A stretch of 64,000 nucleotides of DNA from an uncultured Clostridia bacterium (GCA_947624555.1 CANQKW010000003.1:1-64000), one strand, 5' to 3'. Shown: positions 54,103-63,170, counted from the stretch's first letter. The notes: generated by a model from the letters alone, not told the origin. Program-made: numbers and translations.

Positions 54103-54168
54103 TATATTAAGTAACAGGCAAATGCAGGGCATTGAATTGAATAATATGAAAGATTAGGAGCGTTTACG

Positions 54169-54198
54169 ATGATGAATGTACAAACCCCAAATCTTTAG
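54169..54198 (+). other. Short 9-codon frame after a ribosome site, possible gene remnant
   Basis: TAGGAG is followed by ATG ATG and a frame MMNVQTPNL ending in TAG. No continuation in any frame looks coding. The region 54103-54640 (538 bases) holds otherwise only a terminator (54298), a GGGC/GCCC stem near 54473-54490 and the serC promoter. It may be the rest of a lost gene. Confidence 0.25.
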
Positions 54199-54297
54199 AA
54201 TGGTCGTATATCATAACCAGCCAAAAATTTCAATACAAAAGCCAAGCCGCCCTATTTATTTTAACAATGCAGTTTTGCGGCCATATTCCTTATTGAC

Positions 54298-54327
54298 CCT
54301 GCCTAAAAGGCAGGGATTTTTCTTTTA
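54298..54327 (+). terminator. Terminator of the sigma-factor region
   Basis: CCCTGCCT-AA-AGGCAGGG followed by ATTTTTCTTTT. Confidence 0.9.
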
Positions 54328-54545
54328 TGAATAATTTTTTTGCAAAGATTGACTTTTGTTGAAAATCACGTGTTCAATGACGGGCACAGTGACCTTAAAT
54401 TCCTCAAAAATGCACGACTCTTAAAAGCAAATCGCAAAAATCAACCGAAAGAAATAGTCGGAAAATAAGGGGCGCTGAAGAGTGCCCTTTGTGCTATTTT
54501 ATCAAAAAAGCGGCAAAAATAAGTGTATTATCTACAAAAATCACC

Positions 54546-54574
54546 TTGACAATCGTGAAAAATTGTCATATAAT
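54546..54574 (+). promoter_or_regulatory. Promoter of serC-serA
   Basis: TTGACA, 17 bases, TATAAT, full consensus, about 65 bases before serC. No T-box or riboswitch was recognised in the short leader. Confidence 0.9.
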
Positions 54575-54584
54575 AGGAATAGTG

Positions 54585-54644
54585 ATGTTGGAAGGAGTTC
54601 TTACATCTAAAATACAGACTTCTTACAGGAGGATAACTAAATGA
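54585..54644 (+). CDS. Possible 19-residue leader frame overlapping the serC start
   Basis: ATG 54585 opens the frame MLEGVLTSKIQTSYRRITK, whose TGA overlaps the serC start (ATGA). It begins only a few bases after the expected transcription start, with AGGAAT close by, so translation would be near-leaderless. The overlap may be chance. Confidence 0.25.
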   Translation: MLEGVLTSKIQTSYRRITK

Positions 54645-55720
54645 GAGTTTACAATTTCAGTGCGGGTCCTGCAGTTCTGCCCGAAGAGGTTCTTAAAGAA
54701 GCTGCCGACGAAATGCTTGACTACAACGGCACAGGTATGTCCGTTATGGAGATGTCGCACCGCTCCAAGGCTTATGATGACATCATCAAGACTGCGGAGA
54801 AGGATCTTCGCGAAATAATGAACATTCCCGATAACTACAAGGTTCTTTTCCTTCAGGGCGGTGCGTCTCAGCAGTTTGCTGCTGTTCCCATGAACCTTAT
54901 GAAGAACAAAAAAGCTGCTTATATCGTTACGGGTCAATGGGCAAAAAAGGCTTTCCAGGAGGCTAAGATTTACGGCGAGGCAATCAAGGTTGCCTCTTCA
55001 GAGGACAAGACGTTCTCCTATATCCCCGACTGCTCTGACCTTGATATTCCCGACGATGTTGACTACGTTTATATCTGCGAAAACAACACTATCTACGGAA
55101 CAAAGTTCCATACTCTGCCGAATACAAAGGGACACACCCTTGTTGCGGACGTTTCCTCCTGTTTTTTGAGCGAACCCGTTGACGTTACAAAGTACGGCGT
55201 AATTTACGGCGGCGTTCAGAAGAACGTAGGTCCCGCAGGTCTGGTAATCTCTATCATCAGAGAAGACCTTATCACAGACGACGTTCTGCCGGGCACTCCC
55301 ACAATGCTCAAATGGAAAACACAGGCAGACAATGACTCGCTTTACAACACGCCTAACTGCTATGCTATCTACATCTGCGGCAAGGTGTTCAAGTGGATCA
55401 AGAAAATGGGCGGACTTGAGGCTATGAAAGTCCACAACGAGAAAAAGGCAAAGATTTTGTACGATTTCCTCGACCGGTCAAAGCTCTTCAAGGGCACTGT
55501 TCGTCCTGAGGACCGCTCCATTATGAACGTTCCTTTCATTACGGGCAACGAGGAGCTTGACGCTAAATTTGTCAAGGAAAGCAAAGCAGCAGGCTTTGAA
55601 AACCTTAAAGGTCACAGGACTGTCGGCGGTATGCGCGCCTCTATTTACAACGCTATGCCTATCGAAGGCGTTGAAAAGCTGGTTGAGTTTATGAAGAAGT
55701 TCGAGGCTGAAAACGGCTGA
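54641..55720 (+). CDS. serC: Phosphoserine aminotransferase
   Basis: The 359-residue PLP enzyme makes phosphoserine from 3-phosphohydroxypyruvate and glutamate. Family motifs: the start YNFSAGPAVLPEEVL, MEMSHRSKAYDDI, LFLQGGASQQFAAVPMNL and the PLP lysine in YGGVQKNVGPAG. Length is normal. CAGGAGG lies 8 bases before the ATG. It is followed by serA, 47 bases away, in one operon; serB is not nearby. Confidence 0.97.
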   Translation: MRVYNFSAGPAVLPEEVLKEAADEMLDYNGTGMSVMEMSHRSKAYDDIIKTAEKDLREIMNIPDNYKVLFLQGGASQQFAAVPMNLMKNKKAAYIVTGQWAKKAFQEAKIYGEAIKVASSEDKTFSYIPDCSDLDIPDDVDYVYICENNTIYGTKFHTLPNTKGHTLVADVSSCFLSEPVDVTKYGVIYGGVQKNVGPAGLVISIIREDLITDDVLPGTPTMLKWKTQADNDSLYNTPNCYAIYICGKVFKWIKKMGGLEAMKVHNEKKAKILYDFLDRSKLFKGTVRPEDRSIMNVPFITGNEELDAKFVKESKAAGFENLKGHRTVGGMRASIYNAMPIEGVEKLVEFMKKFEAENG

Positions 55721-55767
55721 GATATAGTCGACGAAACATAATAAATTATGAAGGCAGGTTGATTGAA

Positions 55768-56931
55768 ATGTACAATATTCAGACACTGAATAAAATTGCC
55801 GCTTGCGGTACAGACTTGCTTGACAAGAGCAAATACACTGTAAGCGACGATGCGGCAAACCCCGACGCAATTCTCGTGCGTTCGGCGGCTATGCACGATA
55901 TGGAGCTTGGTTCTAATCTTCTCGCTATCGCAAGAGCAGGCGCCGGCACTAATAATATCCCCATTGACAAGTGCAGCGAAAGAGGTATCGTAGTATTCAA
56001 TACTCCGGGCGCAAACGCAAACGCTGTTAAGGAGTTGGTAATATGCGGACTTCTCCTTTCTTCGAGAAAGATCGTTCCCTCTGCCGAATGGATAAAGACT
56101 CTCAAGGGCAAGGGCGACGAGGTTTCCAAGCTCGTTGAAAAAGGAAAGAGCCAGTTTGTAGGTCCTGAAATCACGGGCAAAAAGCTCGGAGTTATCGGTC
56201 TGGGCGCTATCGGTATTCTGGTTGCAAACGCAGCAGCTGCTCTCGGAATGGACGTTTACGGTGCTGACCCGTATCTTAATGTTGACAATGCTTTGAAACT
56301 CTCAGGCAAGGTACACTATGTAAAAAGCAACGACGAAATTTTCGAGAAATGCGATTATATCACTCTTCACGTTCCTGCAACACCTGATACAAAGGGTATG
56401 ATAAATGCAGAAACTATTGCAAAAATGAAGAAGAACGTCCGTTTGCTTAACTTTGCAAGAGGAGACCTTGTTGACGATAAGGCTGTTCTTGACGCTCTTG
56501 CAAACGGCGGAATGGCTTGCTATGTGACTGATTTTGCGTCTGACGCTCTTATCGGAGCTGAAAACGTAATCGCTCTTCCGCACCTTGGCGCATCTACTCC
56601 CGAAAGCGAGGACAACTGTGCGGTTATGGCTTGTAAGGAGATTTCGGATTACCTTGAAAACGGCAATATTACAAACTCTGTAAATCTGCCCAACCTTGAA
56701 ATGGCAATCACGGGAAGCGCTAAGATATGCGTTATCCACAAGAATGCCGAGGGCGTTATCAACAGCATTACCGCTCCTATTTCATCGGCAGGAATGAATA
56801 TCGAGAATATGATGAGCAAATCCAAAAAGGATTACGCTTATACCTGCCTTGACGTTTCGGGCAATACCGCAGGCATTGAAGAAAAGCTTAAAGGTCTGCC
56901 TAACGTTGTCGGAGTAAGAGTTGTAAAGTAA
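55768..56931 (+). CDS. serA: D-3-phosphoglycerate dehydrogenase
   Basis: The 387-residue enzyme oxidises 3-phosphoglycerate, the first step of serine synthesis. It has the substrate domain (ARAGAGTNNIPIDKCSERG), the NAD-binding GVIGLGAIG, the catalytic region LLNFARGDLVDD and IALPHLGASTPESEDN, and a short C-terminal ACT domain (about 318-387) for feedback control by serine. This is the short form without the intervening domain. The start at 55768 has AGG about 12 bases upstream; TTG 55759 is an alternative. Confidence 0.95.
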   Translation: MYNIQTLNKIAACGTDLLDKSKYTVSDDAANPDAILVRSAAMHDMELGSNLLAIARAGAGTNNIPIDKCSERGIVVFNTPGANANAVKELVICGLLLSSRKIVPSAEWIKTLKGKGDEVSKLVEKGKSQFVGPEITGKKLGVIGLGAIGILVANAAAALGMDVYGADPYLNVDNALKLSGKVHYVKSNDEIFEKCDYITLHVPATPDTKGMINAETIAKMKKNVRLLNFARGDLVDDKAVLDALANGGMACYVTDFASDALIGAENVIALPHLGASTPESEDNCAVMACKEISDYLENGNITNSVNLPNLEMAITGSAKICVIHKNAEGVINSITAPISSAGMNIENMMSKSKKDYAYTCLDVSGNTAGIEEKLKGLPNVVGVRVVK

Positions 56932-56949
56932 TTTATCCCGAGATATTAA

Positions 56950-56986
56950 AGCAGCACGCTGATTTTTCGGCGTGCTGTTCTTTATT
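56950..56986 (+). terminator. Terminator after serA
   Basis: CAGCACGC and GCGTGCTG form a stem followed by TTCTTTATT. Confidence 0.8.
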
Positions 56987-57000
56987 ATGAAATTATAAAG

Positions 57001-57037
57001 AAAAACGGCTTAGTCACCAATGACTACGCCGTTTTTA
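57001..57037. terminator. Terminator of the small Cys-protein gene, bidirectional
   Basis: AAAAACGGC with TAGTCA and TGACTA with GCCGTTTTT form a long stem with one unpaired base on each side; T runs on both strands. Confidence 0.92.
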
Positions 57038-57045
57038 TGTAACTA

Positions 57046-57261
57046 TCAGAAATCAATCTCGTTAACCGCAGAATTTGCAAGCTGGAGTTCTTTCTTAGGT
57101 ATTCTTTTCAGCGGATTATAAACATATTTCTTGCAGGAATCGTATGCCTTTACATCGCCGAATTTTGAGCACTTGATAACGTTGCCCTCTACGGAAGTAG
57201 CACTCTCGCAATACTTGCATGAAGGTTTTATATTGTTTCCGAATAATTTTTTCTTACTCAT
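57046..57261 (-). CDS. Small cysteine-containing protein
   Basis: The 71-residue protein has four cysteines as CKYC, C and C (CKYCESATSVEGNVIKC, then DSCKKY), a pattern able to bind zinc. It is basic at the start and has no membrane segment. It resembles short conserved clostridial proteins of unknown role. The start has GGGGGG-type ribosome sequence upstream (GGGGGGAAAATT). Single gene. Confidence 0.78.
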   Translation of the reverse strand: MSKKKLFGNNIKPSCKYCESATSVEGNVIKCSKFGDVKAYDSCKKYVYNPLKRIPKKELQLANSAVNEIDF

Positions 57262-57373
57262 AATTTTCCCCCCTAAAACTATTTTCTAATATCATTATAG
57301 CACACTTATTCCGAAAATTCTACAAAAAATTCAGAGAAAATAAAGCTGCTCTTTTGTGCAATTTAACAACTTG

Positions 57374-58177
57374 TTATTCCTTTGAGTAAATAGGAACGAC
57401 CTTATCAACAGCATTCTGACCAAACTTGTCGCCGTAAGGAACAAGATGGAGCGGCATTCTTCCCAAAAATCCCTTTCCTGCCTCTCCCAGCTTTGAAAAA
57501 ATCGGCTGTCTTTCGCCTGAAAAATCCACGACAAGCAGATAGCCTTCCTCTCCGTTAAGAGTAATTCCCCTAAGCCAGAGGCGATTTACGCCGTTTATGC
57601 CCTTTGCCGTTTCGCAAAGCTTGTTTGAGAGCTGAAGAGGGTACGGATTTGCAGGATAAATCTCCAAAGGAGTATTATTTGTGATAACGTTATCAGCGTG
57701 ACCCTTTTGAGCTATCTGTTTTCTCTCATTCCAGCCTGCGATAACTTTTCTTTCTATCACAAGAGTGTCCGTGCCTGCGTTCAAAACCATTCCGCTAAAG
57801 CTGTCATTCGTAAGAATAAGCCTTGCAATATCGTCAAAAGCGATTTGAACGGTATGGTATTCGGGCACGCCGTTCCACTTTTCAACAGCATTCTTATCCG
57901 AGAAAACCGGAAAATATTTTCCTGACTTTTCGCTGTCAAGAAGTGTAAAATTCATATTTGTACCTTCGGCAAGCTCAAGCTCTCCGTTCTTTTCGATCGG
58001 GTCCTTTGTGAATTTTACAACGGCAAGAAATTTCGCTGTCATAACGATTTCGTTTGCAAGCTTTACAGAAATCTCACTTACGGCTTTTTTATCGTCCTTA
58101 TTGAGGTTTTTGCGCTTTTCAAGAAGGTCGTTAAGCTCAGAATTGTTCAAATCCTTATCAATATTGAGTTTTGTCAT
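57374..58177 (-). CDS. SseB-family protein
   Basis: The 267-residue protein has an SseB N-terminal domain (about 50-155: TLLDSEKSGKYFPVFSDKNA, then VQIAFDDIARLIL) and an SseB C-terminal domain (about 165-260: NRLWLRGITLNGEEGYLLVV). SseB was named for serine sensitivity in E. coli; related domains occur with type VII secretion and signalling proteins. It is the last gene of a VWA-PP2C-SseB operon (gap 16 bases). AGGAGAG lies before the start. The serine genes lie nearby but are in another operon. Confidence 0.83.
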   Translation of the reverse strand: MTKLNIDKDLNNSELNDLLEKRKNLNKDDKKAVSEISVKLANEIVMTAKFLAVVKFTKDPIEKNGELELAEGTNMNFTLLDSEKSGKYFPVFSDKNAVEKWNGVPEYHTVQIAFDDIARLILTNDSFSGMVLNAGTDTLVIERKVIAGWNERKQIAQKGHADNVITNNTPLEIYPANPYPLQLSNKLCETAKGINGVNRLWLRGITLNGEEGYLLVVDFSGERQPIFSKLGEAGKGFLGRMPLHLVPYGDKFGQNAVDKVVPIYSKE

Positions 58178-58193
58178 AATACTCTCCTAAAAA

Positions 58194-58991
58194 TCATACA
58201 ATAGCCGCAACCGAAATATCATCTCTGCTGCCGCAGCGGGAACGCATTTTAAGATGTTCCGCAAGAGCGGACGCCGTGCCGTTTTTTACAGCGGTAAGAA
58301 CACGCTTTCCAAAGCTGTGAAAATCGCTCTCGTTCAAAAAGGAATTTATAAGCCCGTCGCTGGAAAGCACTACTCCCGAAAATCTGCCTTCCCTGTAAAA
58401 ATACCGAAAACTCGAAATAGCGTCGCTGTCGCAAAGCGATGTAGTCAGGTTTCCGATGAGCTTTACATCTTCGGGAACGGGCGAAATCATTTCATTTTTA
58501 TCGAGAGCGCAGAAATTCCCGTCGCCTATCTGAAGTCCGAAACACCCTTTTTCTGTCAGACAGCCGACAATGAGCGTTGCTCCGTACATCACTTCATTCG
58601 GTATACCGTTATATTTATCGTAAATCGCCTTTTCCTGCTCGTTAAGCGGAAGCAGACCTATATGAGCGGCAATTTCGCTGTTCCAGCCGCAGATAATATT
58701 CGCAGCAATTCTCCGTGAGGCTTTTTTCGGGTCGTCACGAAAAATCCCGTCCAGACTGCCGTTTCTCTCGCTGAAATCACAAATGGAACGTATTGCCACA
58801 CGAGTAGCCATCTCGCTCCCCGACGCCGACCGAAAATGCTTTTCACTTCCGTGGCCGTCCGAAACAGCGGCTACCGCAAAATTTTCGCCGATAAAAACTC
58901 TGGCGCTGTCCTGACATTCGCTGCCAACTTCTTCGTGAGAAGCTCCCCTGACAGACAATGCATAACCGGTGTATTTTTTATTTTCCCCCAT
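58194..58991 (-). CDS. PP2C-type protein phosphatase
   Basis: The 265-residue enzyme should remove phosphate from Ser/Thr residues. It has the PP2C motifs GSECQDSA (metal Asp), VAAVSDGHGSEKHF (metal Asp-Gly-His-Gly), and VVLSSDGLINSF, and ends with RCGSRDDISVAAIV, the usual C-terminal metal motif. Middle gene of VWA-PP2C-SseB. No matching protein kinase is in the window. The ribosome site is weak, so translation may be coupled to the VWA gene 11 bases upstream. Confidence 0.88.
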   Translation of the reverse strand: MGENKKYTGYALSVRGASHEEVGSECQDSARVFIGENFAVAAVSDGHGSEKHFRSASGSEMATRVAIRSICDFSERNGSLDGIFRDDPKKASRRIAANIICGWNSEIAAHIGLLPLNEQEKAIYDKYNGIPNEVMYGATLIVGCLTEKGCFGLQIGDGNFCALDKNEMISPVPEDVKLIGNLTTSLCDSDAISSFRYFYREGRFSGVVLSSDGLINSFLNESDFHSFGKRVLTAVKNGTASALAEHLKMRSRCGSRDDISVAAIV

Positions 58992-59002
58992 AATATTGCT
59001 GT

Positions 59003-59740
59003 TTACCAGCCCTCTTCTATATCTGCGTTTATTTCATCACTTTCGGCAAACTCGCGTATCTGCTCTGCTGCGGACTCCTGCTTGGTGCGGAAATCCTCTT
59101 CGGTTTCGGCAAGGCGCATACTCTTGCTGCCTATTTGCGAGGAAGTAACAGCGACAAATTTTACAAGCTTTGCAAGAGCCTCGCCGTTATGTGCGGTAAC
59201 AACGCTGTCGGGGTTGCCCGTAAATCTCGAAAGAATATCAAAATCTGCGTCCTCTCCGATAGCTACAGCCGCTTTTATACCCGCAGAGTACCAGCGGTTT
59301 TTACGCAGTTCCTCAAGACCTTTTTCAAAGTTATCTGTGGGGTATCCGTCTGACATAAGTATCATTACCGGAGCAAAAGAAAGCGACGGAGAACTCATAA
59401 AGCTGTTTCTCGAAAGCTTTGAGGACAGCTCAGAAAAAGCGCTGCCAAGGTCTGTGACATTTTCGGCGTCGAGCGGTTTCCACTCAAAATCATCTGCCGA
59501 AACAGGCTCGTTATACATCCATTCGCTGCCGCCCGAAAATTTCAGGACAGCAATTTTTATATCGGCGTCAGCGCCGCCTATTCCTCGAATTTCGGGAATA
59601 AGCTCTTCCATAACAGAATTTACCGTACCGATTTTAGAACCGCCCATACTTCCCGAACAATCTATAAGGAAAAACAGAACCATTGATTTTTTAGCAATTT
59701 CTTCCGCATCATCAAACGGATTTAAAGGTTTGTCGGACAT
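59003..59740 (-). CDS. VWA-domain protein, TerY-like
   Basis: The 245-residue protein has a von Willebrand A domain (about 18-205) with a complete metal site: DCSGSMGG, a threonine-type second loop (NVTDLGSAF) and MSDGYPTD. It has no signal peptide, so it is cytoplasmic, like TerY of tellurite-resistance clusters. The C-terminal 40 residues are acidic and helical. First gene of a three-gene operon with PP2C and SseB proteins. TerY and PP2C proteins are known to pair with a kinase in TerY-P triads; the kinase is missing here. RBS GGGAGGG. Confidence 0.86.
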   Translation of the reverse strand: MSDKPLNPFDDAEEIAKKSMVLFFLIDCSGSMGGSKIGTVNSVMEELIPEIRGIGGADADIKIAVLKFSGGSEWMYNEPVSADDFEWKPLDAENVTDLGSAFSELSSKLSRNSFMSSPSLSFAPVMILMSDGYPTDNFEKGLEELRKNRWYSAGIKAAVAIGEDADFDILSRFTGNPDSVVTAHNGEALAKLVKFVAVTSSQIGSKSMRLAETEEDFRTKQESAAEQIREFAESDEINADIEEGW

Positions 59741-59775
59741 AAAAACCCTCCCAATTCAGAATACTGATATATTTT

Positions 59776-59804
59776 ATTATAGCACAAATTCCGCATTATG
59801 TCAA
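59776..59804 (-). promoter_or_regulatory. Promoter of the VWA-PP2C-SseB operon
   Basis: Minus-strand TTGACA, 17 bases, TATAAT, full consensus, about 35 bases before the VWA start. Confidence 0.88.
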
Positions 59805-59878
59805 TACCAATCAGCAGACAGAAGTCAATGGGCAAATCGGCAGACAAAACGCATAATTATCCCCTACAGGTCGCTTTT

Positions 59879-60931
59879 TCACGCTGAAAACAGTCCGTTT
59901 ACCGCCTTGAGAATTTGCTTCGGGATAAATCTTACGGTAAAGCAGTCGGCGGCTAAAACAAATCCTATGATAACGGTCACGGTCGTAAAGAATATCGCCC
60001 AGCGCTTTCCGGCAGACAATTCCGTCTGCACAACGGGCACTTTGTACTTTTTTATCTTGGCAAGCTTGAAAACCGCCATAACCAGACCTACTGCCACTGT
60101 AAGCATCATAAGACTAATTATCACAAGATAAATCACGACCGCAGGGGTATACTCTCCTACTAAGCCTATTTGCGACTTCAGCACAAAATCCCCCACGGAC
60201 TCGTCCGTCAGCAAAAGCAGCAGCGACGCCGACAAGGAATTGAATATTGCGTGAATAACAGTCGTTGTGACAATGCTTTTGGTGGATACTGCGATATATC
60301 CCAGGAAAATGCCCATAAGAGCCGCATAGAAAAACTGTGCGAAATTTGCGTGAGTCAGACCGAAAAGCAAAGCCGAAAGAAATATCGCAACTCCGTTTCC
60401 GTAGGGACGAAGGCTTTCCATAACCAGTCCTCTGAACCAAAATTCCTCGAAAAGCGGCGCAATCACCACCATTTGCACAAAAAGCACAATTCCGCAGGCA
60501 ATATTCGGGGCGGAAAGCTCGTTTACCGTGTTGAAATTATCGTTGAAATCCGAACTTTTGAAAAAGCCGGTAATCCACATTGTCAGCAAATTCATAAGAA
60601 TTGCCAGCGAATAAAACGCAGGAAACATACCCAAAGCGCTGCCGAAATATTTCGGCTTTTTGTATATGTTTCTGCGCATTTCGGGAATATTTGTTTTCAG
60701 CAGAAATGCCGTTGCGATCATCGGTATAAAATACAAAAACACCAGCGAAAACGCCGTCTTCACAAGATATGCTCCCGTTTCGCCAAAACCCTCTATCGAA
60801 GGATTTAACAGCGACAGAAGAACCGTGCTAATTCCACGTGACACAAAAATCACGATAATCATAATCCCCAAACGAATGCAAAGCTCTTTATATCCGCTTT
60901 TCAGGGGAGTTTTCTGTGTAATTTCAGGCAT
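59879..60931 (-). CDS. CPBP-family intramembrane metalloprotease
   Basis: The 350-residue membrane protein has about eight membrane segments and the CPBP (Rce1-like) motifs EEFWFR (about 164-169), FGLTHANFAQFF and VIHAIFNSL, which supply the Glu and His of the active site. Bacterial members cut within the membrane or protect against bacteriocins; the substrate is unknown. Last gene of the operon, 1 base after aroK. Confidence 0.88.
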   Translation of the reverse strand: MPEITQKTPLKSGYKELCIRLGIMIIVIFVSRGISTVLLSLLNPSIEGFGETGAYLVKTAFSLVFLYFIPMIATAFLLKTNIPEMRRNIYKKPKYFGSALGMFPAFYSLAILMNLLTMWITGFFKSSDFNDNFNTVNELSAPNIACGIVLFVQMVVIAPLFEEFWFRGLVMESLRPYGNGVAIFLSALLFGLTHANFAQFFYAALMGIFLGYIAVSTKSIVTTTVIHAIFNSLSASLLLLLTDESVGDFVLKSQIGLVGEYTPAVVIYLVIISLMMLTVAVGLVMAVFKLAKIKKYKVPVVQTELSAGKRWAIFFTTVTVIIGFVLAADCFTVRFIPKQILKAVNGLFSA

Positions 60932-60932
60932 T

Positions 60933-61451
60933 TCACACCTCGTTTTTCCCGATTTTTCTGTGATGGACCGTTATCTCTGCGACAATTTCCTCTGTGCTTT
61001 TTCCCGTGCAGTCAACGGTTACATCGGCATATTCTTCATAGAGAGCCTTTCTGTGGGCAAAAACTTCTTCGACGGTTTCACCGGGGTGCATTGCAATACC
61101 CCGTGTTTTGATATTATCCAATCTTGAAAGTATCACCTGCGTCGGCAGATAAAGATAGTACACCGACGAGCTTTTCTTCAGAAACCGCATTCCCTCTTTG
61201 CTGTAAACGGCACTTCCGCCTGTTGAAATAACGGTATTTTCTCTGTTTTTCACGGACAACAGGGCTTTTTCCTCGCAGCTGCAAAAACTGTCAAGACCCT
61301 CGCTGTCAATAATATCCTGCAAAAGCCTACCCGCTTTATTCTGAATGATAATATCCGTGTCCACAAACTCAAAACCCAACGTTTTGGCAAGGATTATCCC
61401 GATAGTGGACTTGCCTGCGGCAGGCATTCCTATGAGCGTAATGTTTTTCAT
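60933..61451 (-). CDS. aroK: Shikimate kinase
   Basis: The 172-residue enzyme phosphorylates shikimate in aromatic amino acid synthesis. Motifs: Walker A GMPAAGKST (8-16), FVDTDIIIQ with the substrate-binding Asp, and VISTGGSAVYS. The start ATG shares its A with the TGA of tsaD, so translation is coupled. No other shikimate gene is in the window. Confidence 0.92.
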   Translation of the reverse strand: MKNITLIGMPAAGKSTIGIILAKTLGFEFVDTDIIIQNKAGRLLQDIIDSEGLDSFCSCEEKALLSVKNRENTVISTGGSAVYSKEGMRFLKKSSSVYYLYLPTQVILSRLDNIKTRGIAMHPGETVEEVFAHRKALYEEYADVTVDCTGKSTEEIVAEITVHHRKIGKNEV

Positions 61452-62464
61452 CAGAACACCGCCTTGTCTATACGCATTGTAGCGTAAGCATTAAGGTCGG
61501 TTTTTGCGATATTTCCGGCAAGAAACTCGTAATACCCCTGACATCCTATCATAGCGGCATTATCTCCGCAGAGCGAAACAGGCGGAATAAACAATTCCAT
61601 TTCATTCTTTTCTGCGGCAGCCTCAAGCGTTCTGCGAAGTCCGCCGTTTGCGGCAACTCCGCCTGCCAGAGCGATTTTTTTGCAGCCGTTTTCAAGAGCC
61701 GCTCCGATAAATTTATCCGTAAGTATTTCGCTTACGGTTTTCTGAAAACAAGCGGCAAGGCTGTTTATATCAAGCGTTTCGCCTCGCTGCTGCGTGTTGT
61801 GGATAAGATTTATCACGGCTGTTTTAAGTCCCGAAAAGCTGAAATCATACGGATTTACCGTATGCGGTCGGGGCAGCTTGTACTTAGTCGGGTCGCCCGA
61901 CTTTGCCGCTTTATCAATAAACGCTCCTCCCGGATAAGGAAATCCCATTGACCTTGCGGATTTGTCAAAAGCCTCTCCTGCTGCATCGTCGACAGTCTGT
62001 CCGATAAGCTCAAATTCCGTGTAATCCTTTACCATAACTATTATGCTGTTTCCGCCCGAAACAACAAGGCACATATAAGGCGGCTCAAGCTCTCTGTGAG
62101 CAAGATAATTTGCGGCAATATGCCCTCTGATATGATGTACGGGAACAAGCGGTCTGCCTAAGGAATATGACAGACCTTTGGCGTAATTTACCCCCACAAG
62201 AAGTGCGCCGATAAGCCCCGGCGCATAGGTCACGGCGACAGCGTCTACCTCCGAGGATTTAAGCGAGGCTTTTTCAAGAGCCTCTGAAACCACTGCGGAA
62301 ATGCTTTCACAATGCCGTCTGGAGGCAATTTCGGGGACAACCCCTCCGTATAATCTGTGCTCCTCTATCTGCGTTGCCACGACCGACGAGATTATTTCCC
62401 GTCCGTCACGGACGACCGCCGCCGCCGTTTCATCGCAGGAGCTTTCTATCGCTAAAATATCCAT
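61451..62464 (-). CDS. tsaD: tRNA threonylcarbamoyladenosine transferase TsaD
   Basis: The 337-residue enzyme moves the threonylcarbamoyl group to A37 of tRNAs that read ANN codons. It has AIESSCDETAAAVV, the metal histidines in VPVHHIRGH, and the ASKHA-fold motifs VSGGNS and LAGGVAANGGLR. It follows the DUF6062 gene by 19 bases and overlaps aroK by one base. Confidence 0.97.
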   Translation of the reverse strand: MDILAIESSCDETAAAVVRDGREIISSVVATQIEEHRLYGGVVPEIASRRHCESISAVVSEALEKASLKSSEVDAVAVTYAPGLIGALLVGVNYAKGLSYSLGRPLVPVHHIRGHIAANYLAHRELEPPYMCLVVSGGNSIIVMVKDYTEFELIGQTVDDAAGEAFDKSARSMGFPYPGGAFIDKAAKSGDPTKYKLPRPHTVNPYDFSFSGLKTAVINLIHNTQQRGETLDINSLAACFQKTVSEILTDKFIGAALENGCKKIALAGGVAANGGLRRTLEAAAEKNEMELFIPPVSLCGDNAAMIGCQGYYEFLAGNIAKTDLNAYATMRIDKAVF

Positions 62465-62483
62465 TTGTCCAATCCTGATTTCG

Positions 62484-63170
62484 TTATTTTTCTGTCGGTT
62501 TTCTTGATGTCAGAAACTCAATCGCCCGCTCTACGGAATTTCTTACGTGCTGCATACCCTCGCTGTGGAGCTTTCCTGCGTTGCGGTAATCAAAACTGTC
62601 GCAGAACTCCTTGACATCTTTGTTGAGAGCGTCCGCATACCTTGTAACAAGCATGTTCGTTGCCTCCTGAAAAGCCTTTAGATCGTCCTTTTTCAGCCTT
62701 TGCGCAGCGCCCGACATAAGCAGATCATAATGCGGCATACAGATATATTCCTGAGAGGAATAGAGCTTTCTGAACCCCTCATCGTCCCTGAAAAGAGTAT
62801 ACAGCGTTTCAAGCGTGTGATTTACGCCCCATTCCGTTTTTGAGCATACAAAGCAGGTTTGTCCCGACGGAGCATTTTTCTTTGACTTTGCGCTCTTTTT
62901 GTCAGAGATTTTCTCACGGACAGCCGCAAGGTGCGTGTTGAGCATAAGCGCAAGCGAAAGCCTGTTGTTCTGTTTCAAAAGCATATTGTAGTGCGTCAGG
63001 CAAAATCCCATAGCATTTGTTTCCTCACGAACATCAGGCTCCATCATAGCGGCACCCATAATATATTCGCAGATATGCTCCTCGACTGTATTTCTCATAG
63101 CACACACGGGACAGCCGCAGCGAGGCTCAAACACCTCGTTTACGGGTATCGTGAGCAAACTCTCCCTCAT
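62484..63170 (-). CDS. DUF6062-family protein
   Basis: The 228-residue protein has paired cysteine motifs (CGCPVC near 20, then GFCLTHYNM, CFVCSKTE and ICMPHYD). The repeated Cys plus CxxH-like layout suggests two metal-binding units. It resembles a clostridial family of unknown role. The start at 63170 has CAGGAGG 5 bases upstream; the frame runs further up, through a leader hairpin, without support. First gene of an operon with tsaD, aroK and a CPBP protease. Confidence 0.83.
   Translation of the reverse strand: MRESLLTIPVNEVFEPRCGCPVCAMRNTVEEHICEYIMGAAMMEPDVREETNAMGFCLTHYNMLLKQNNRLSLALMLNTHLAAVREKISDKKSAKSKKNAPSGQTCFVCSKTEWGVNHTLETLYTLFRDDEGFRKLYSSQEYICMPHYDLLMSGAAQRLKKDDLKAFQEATNMLVTRYADALNKDVKEFCDSFDYRNAGKLHSEGMQHVRNSVERAIEFLTSRKPTEK

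Noticed and set aside
58836..60131. 431-residue plus-strand frame across the VWA and PP2C genes
   Set aside because: It is Ser/Ala-rich and opposite two genes with clear catalytic or metal motifs and a consensus promoter.
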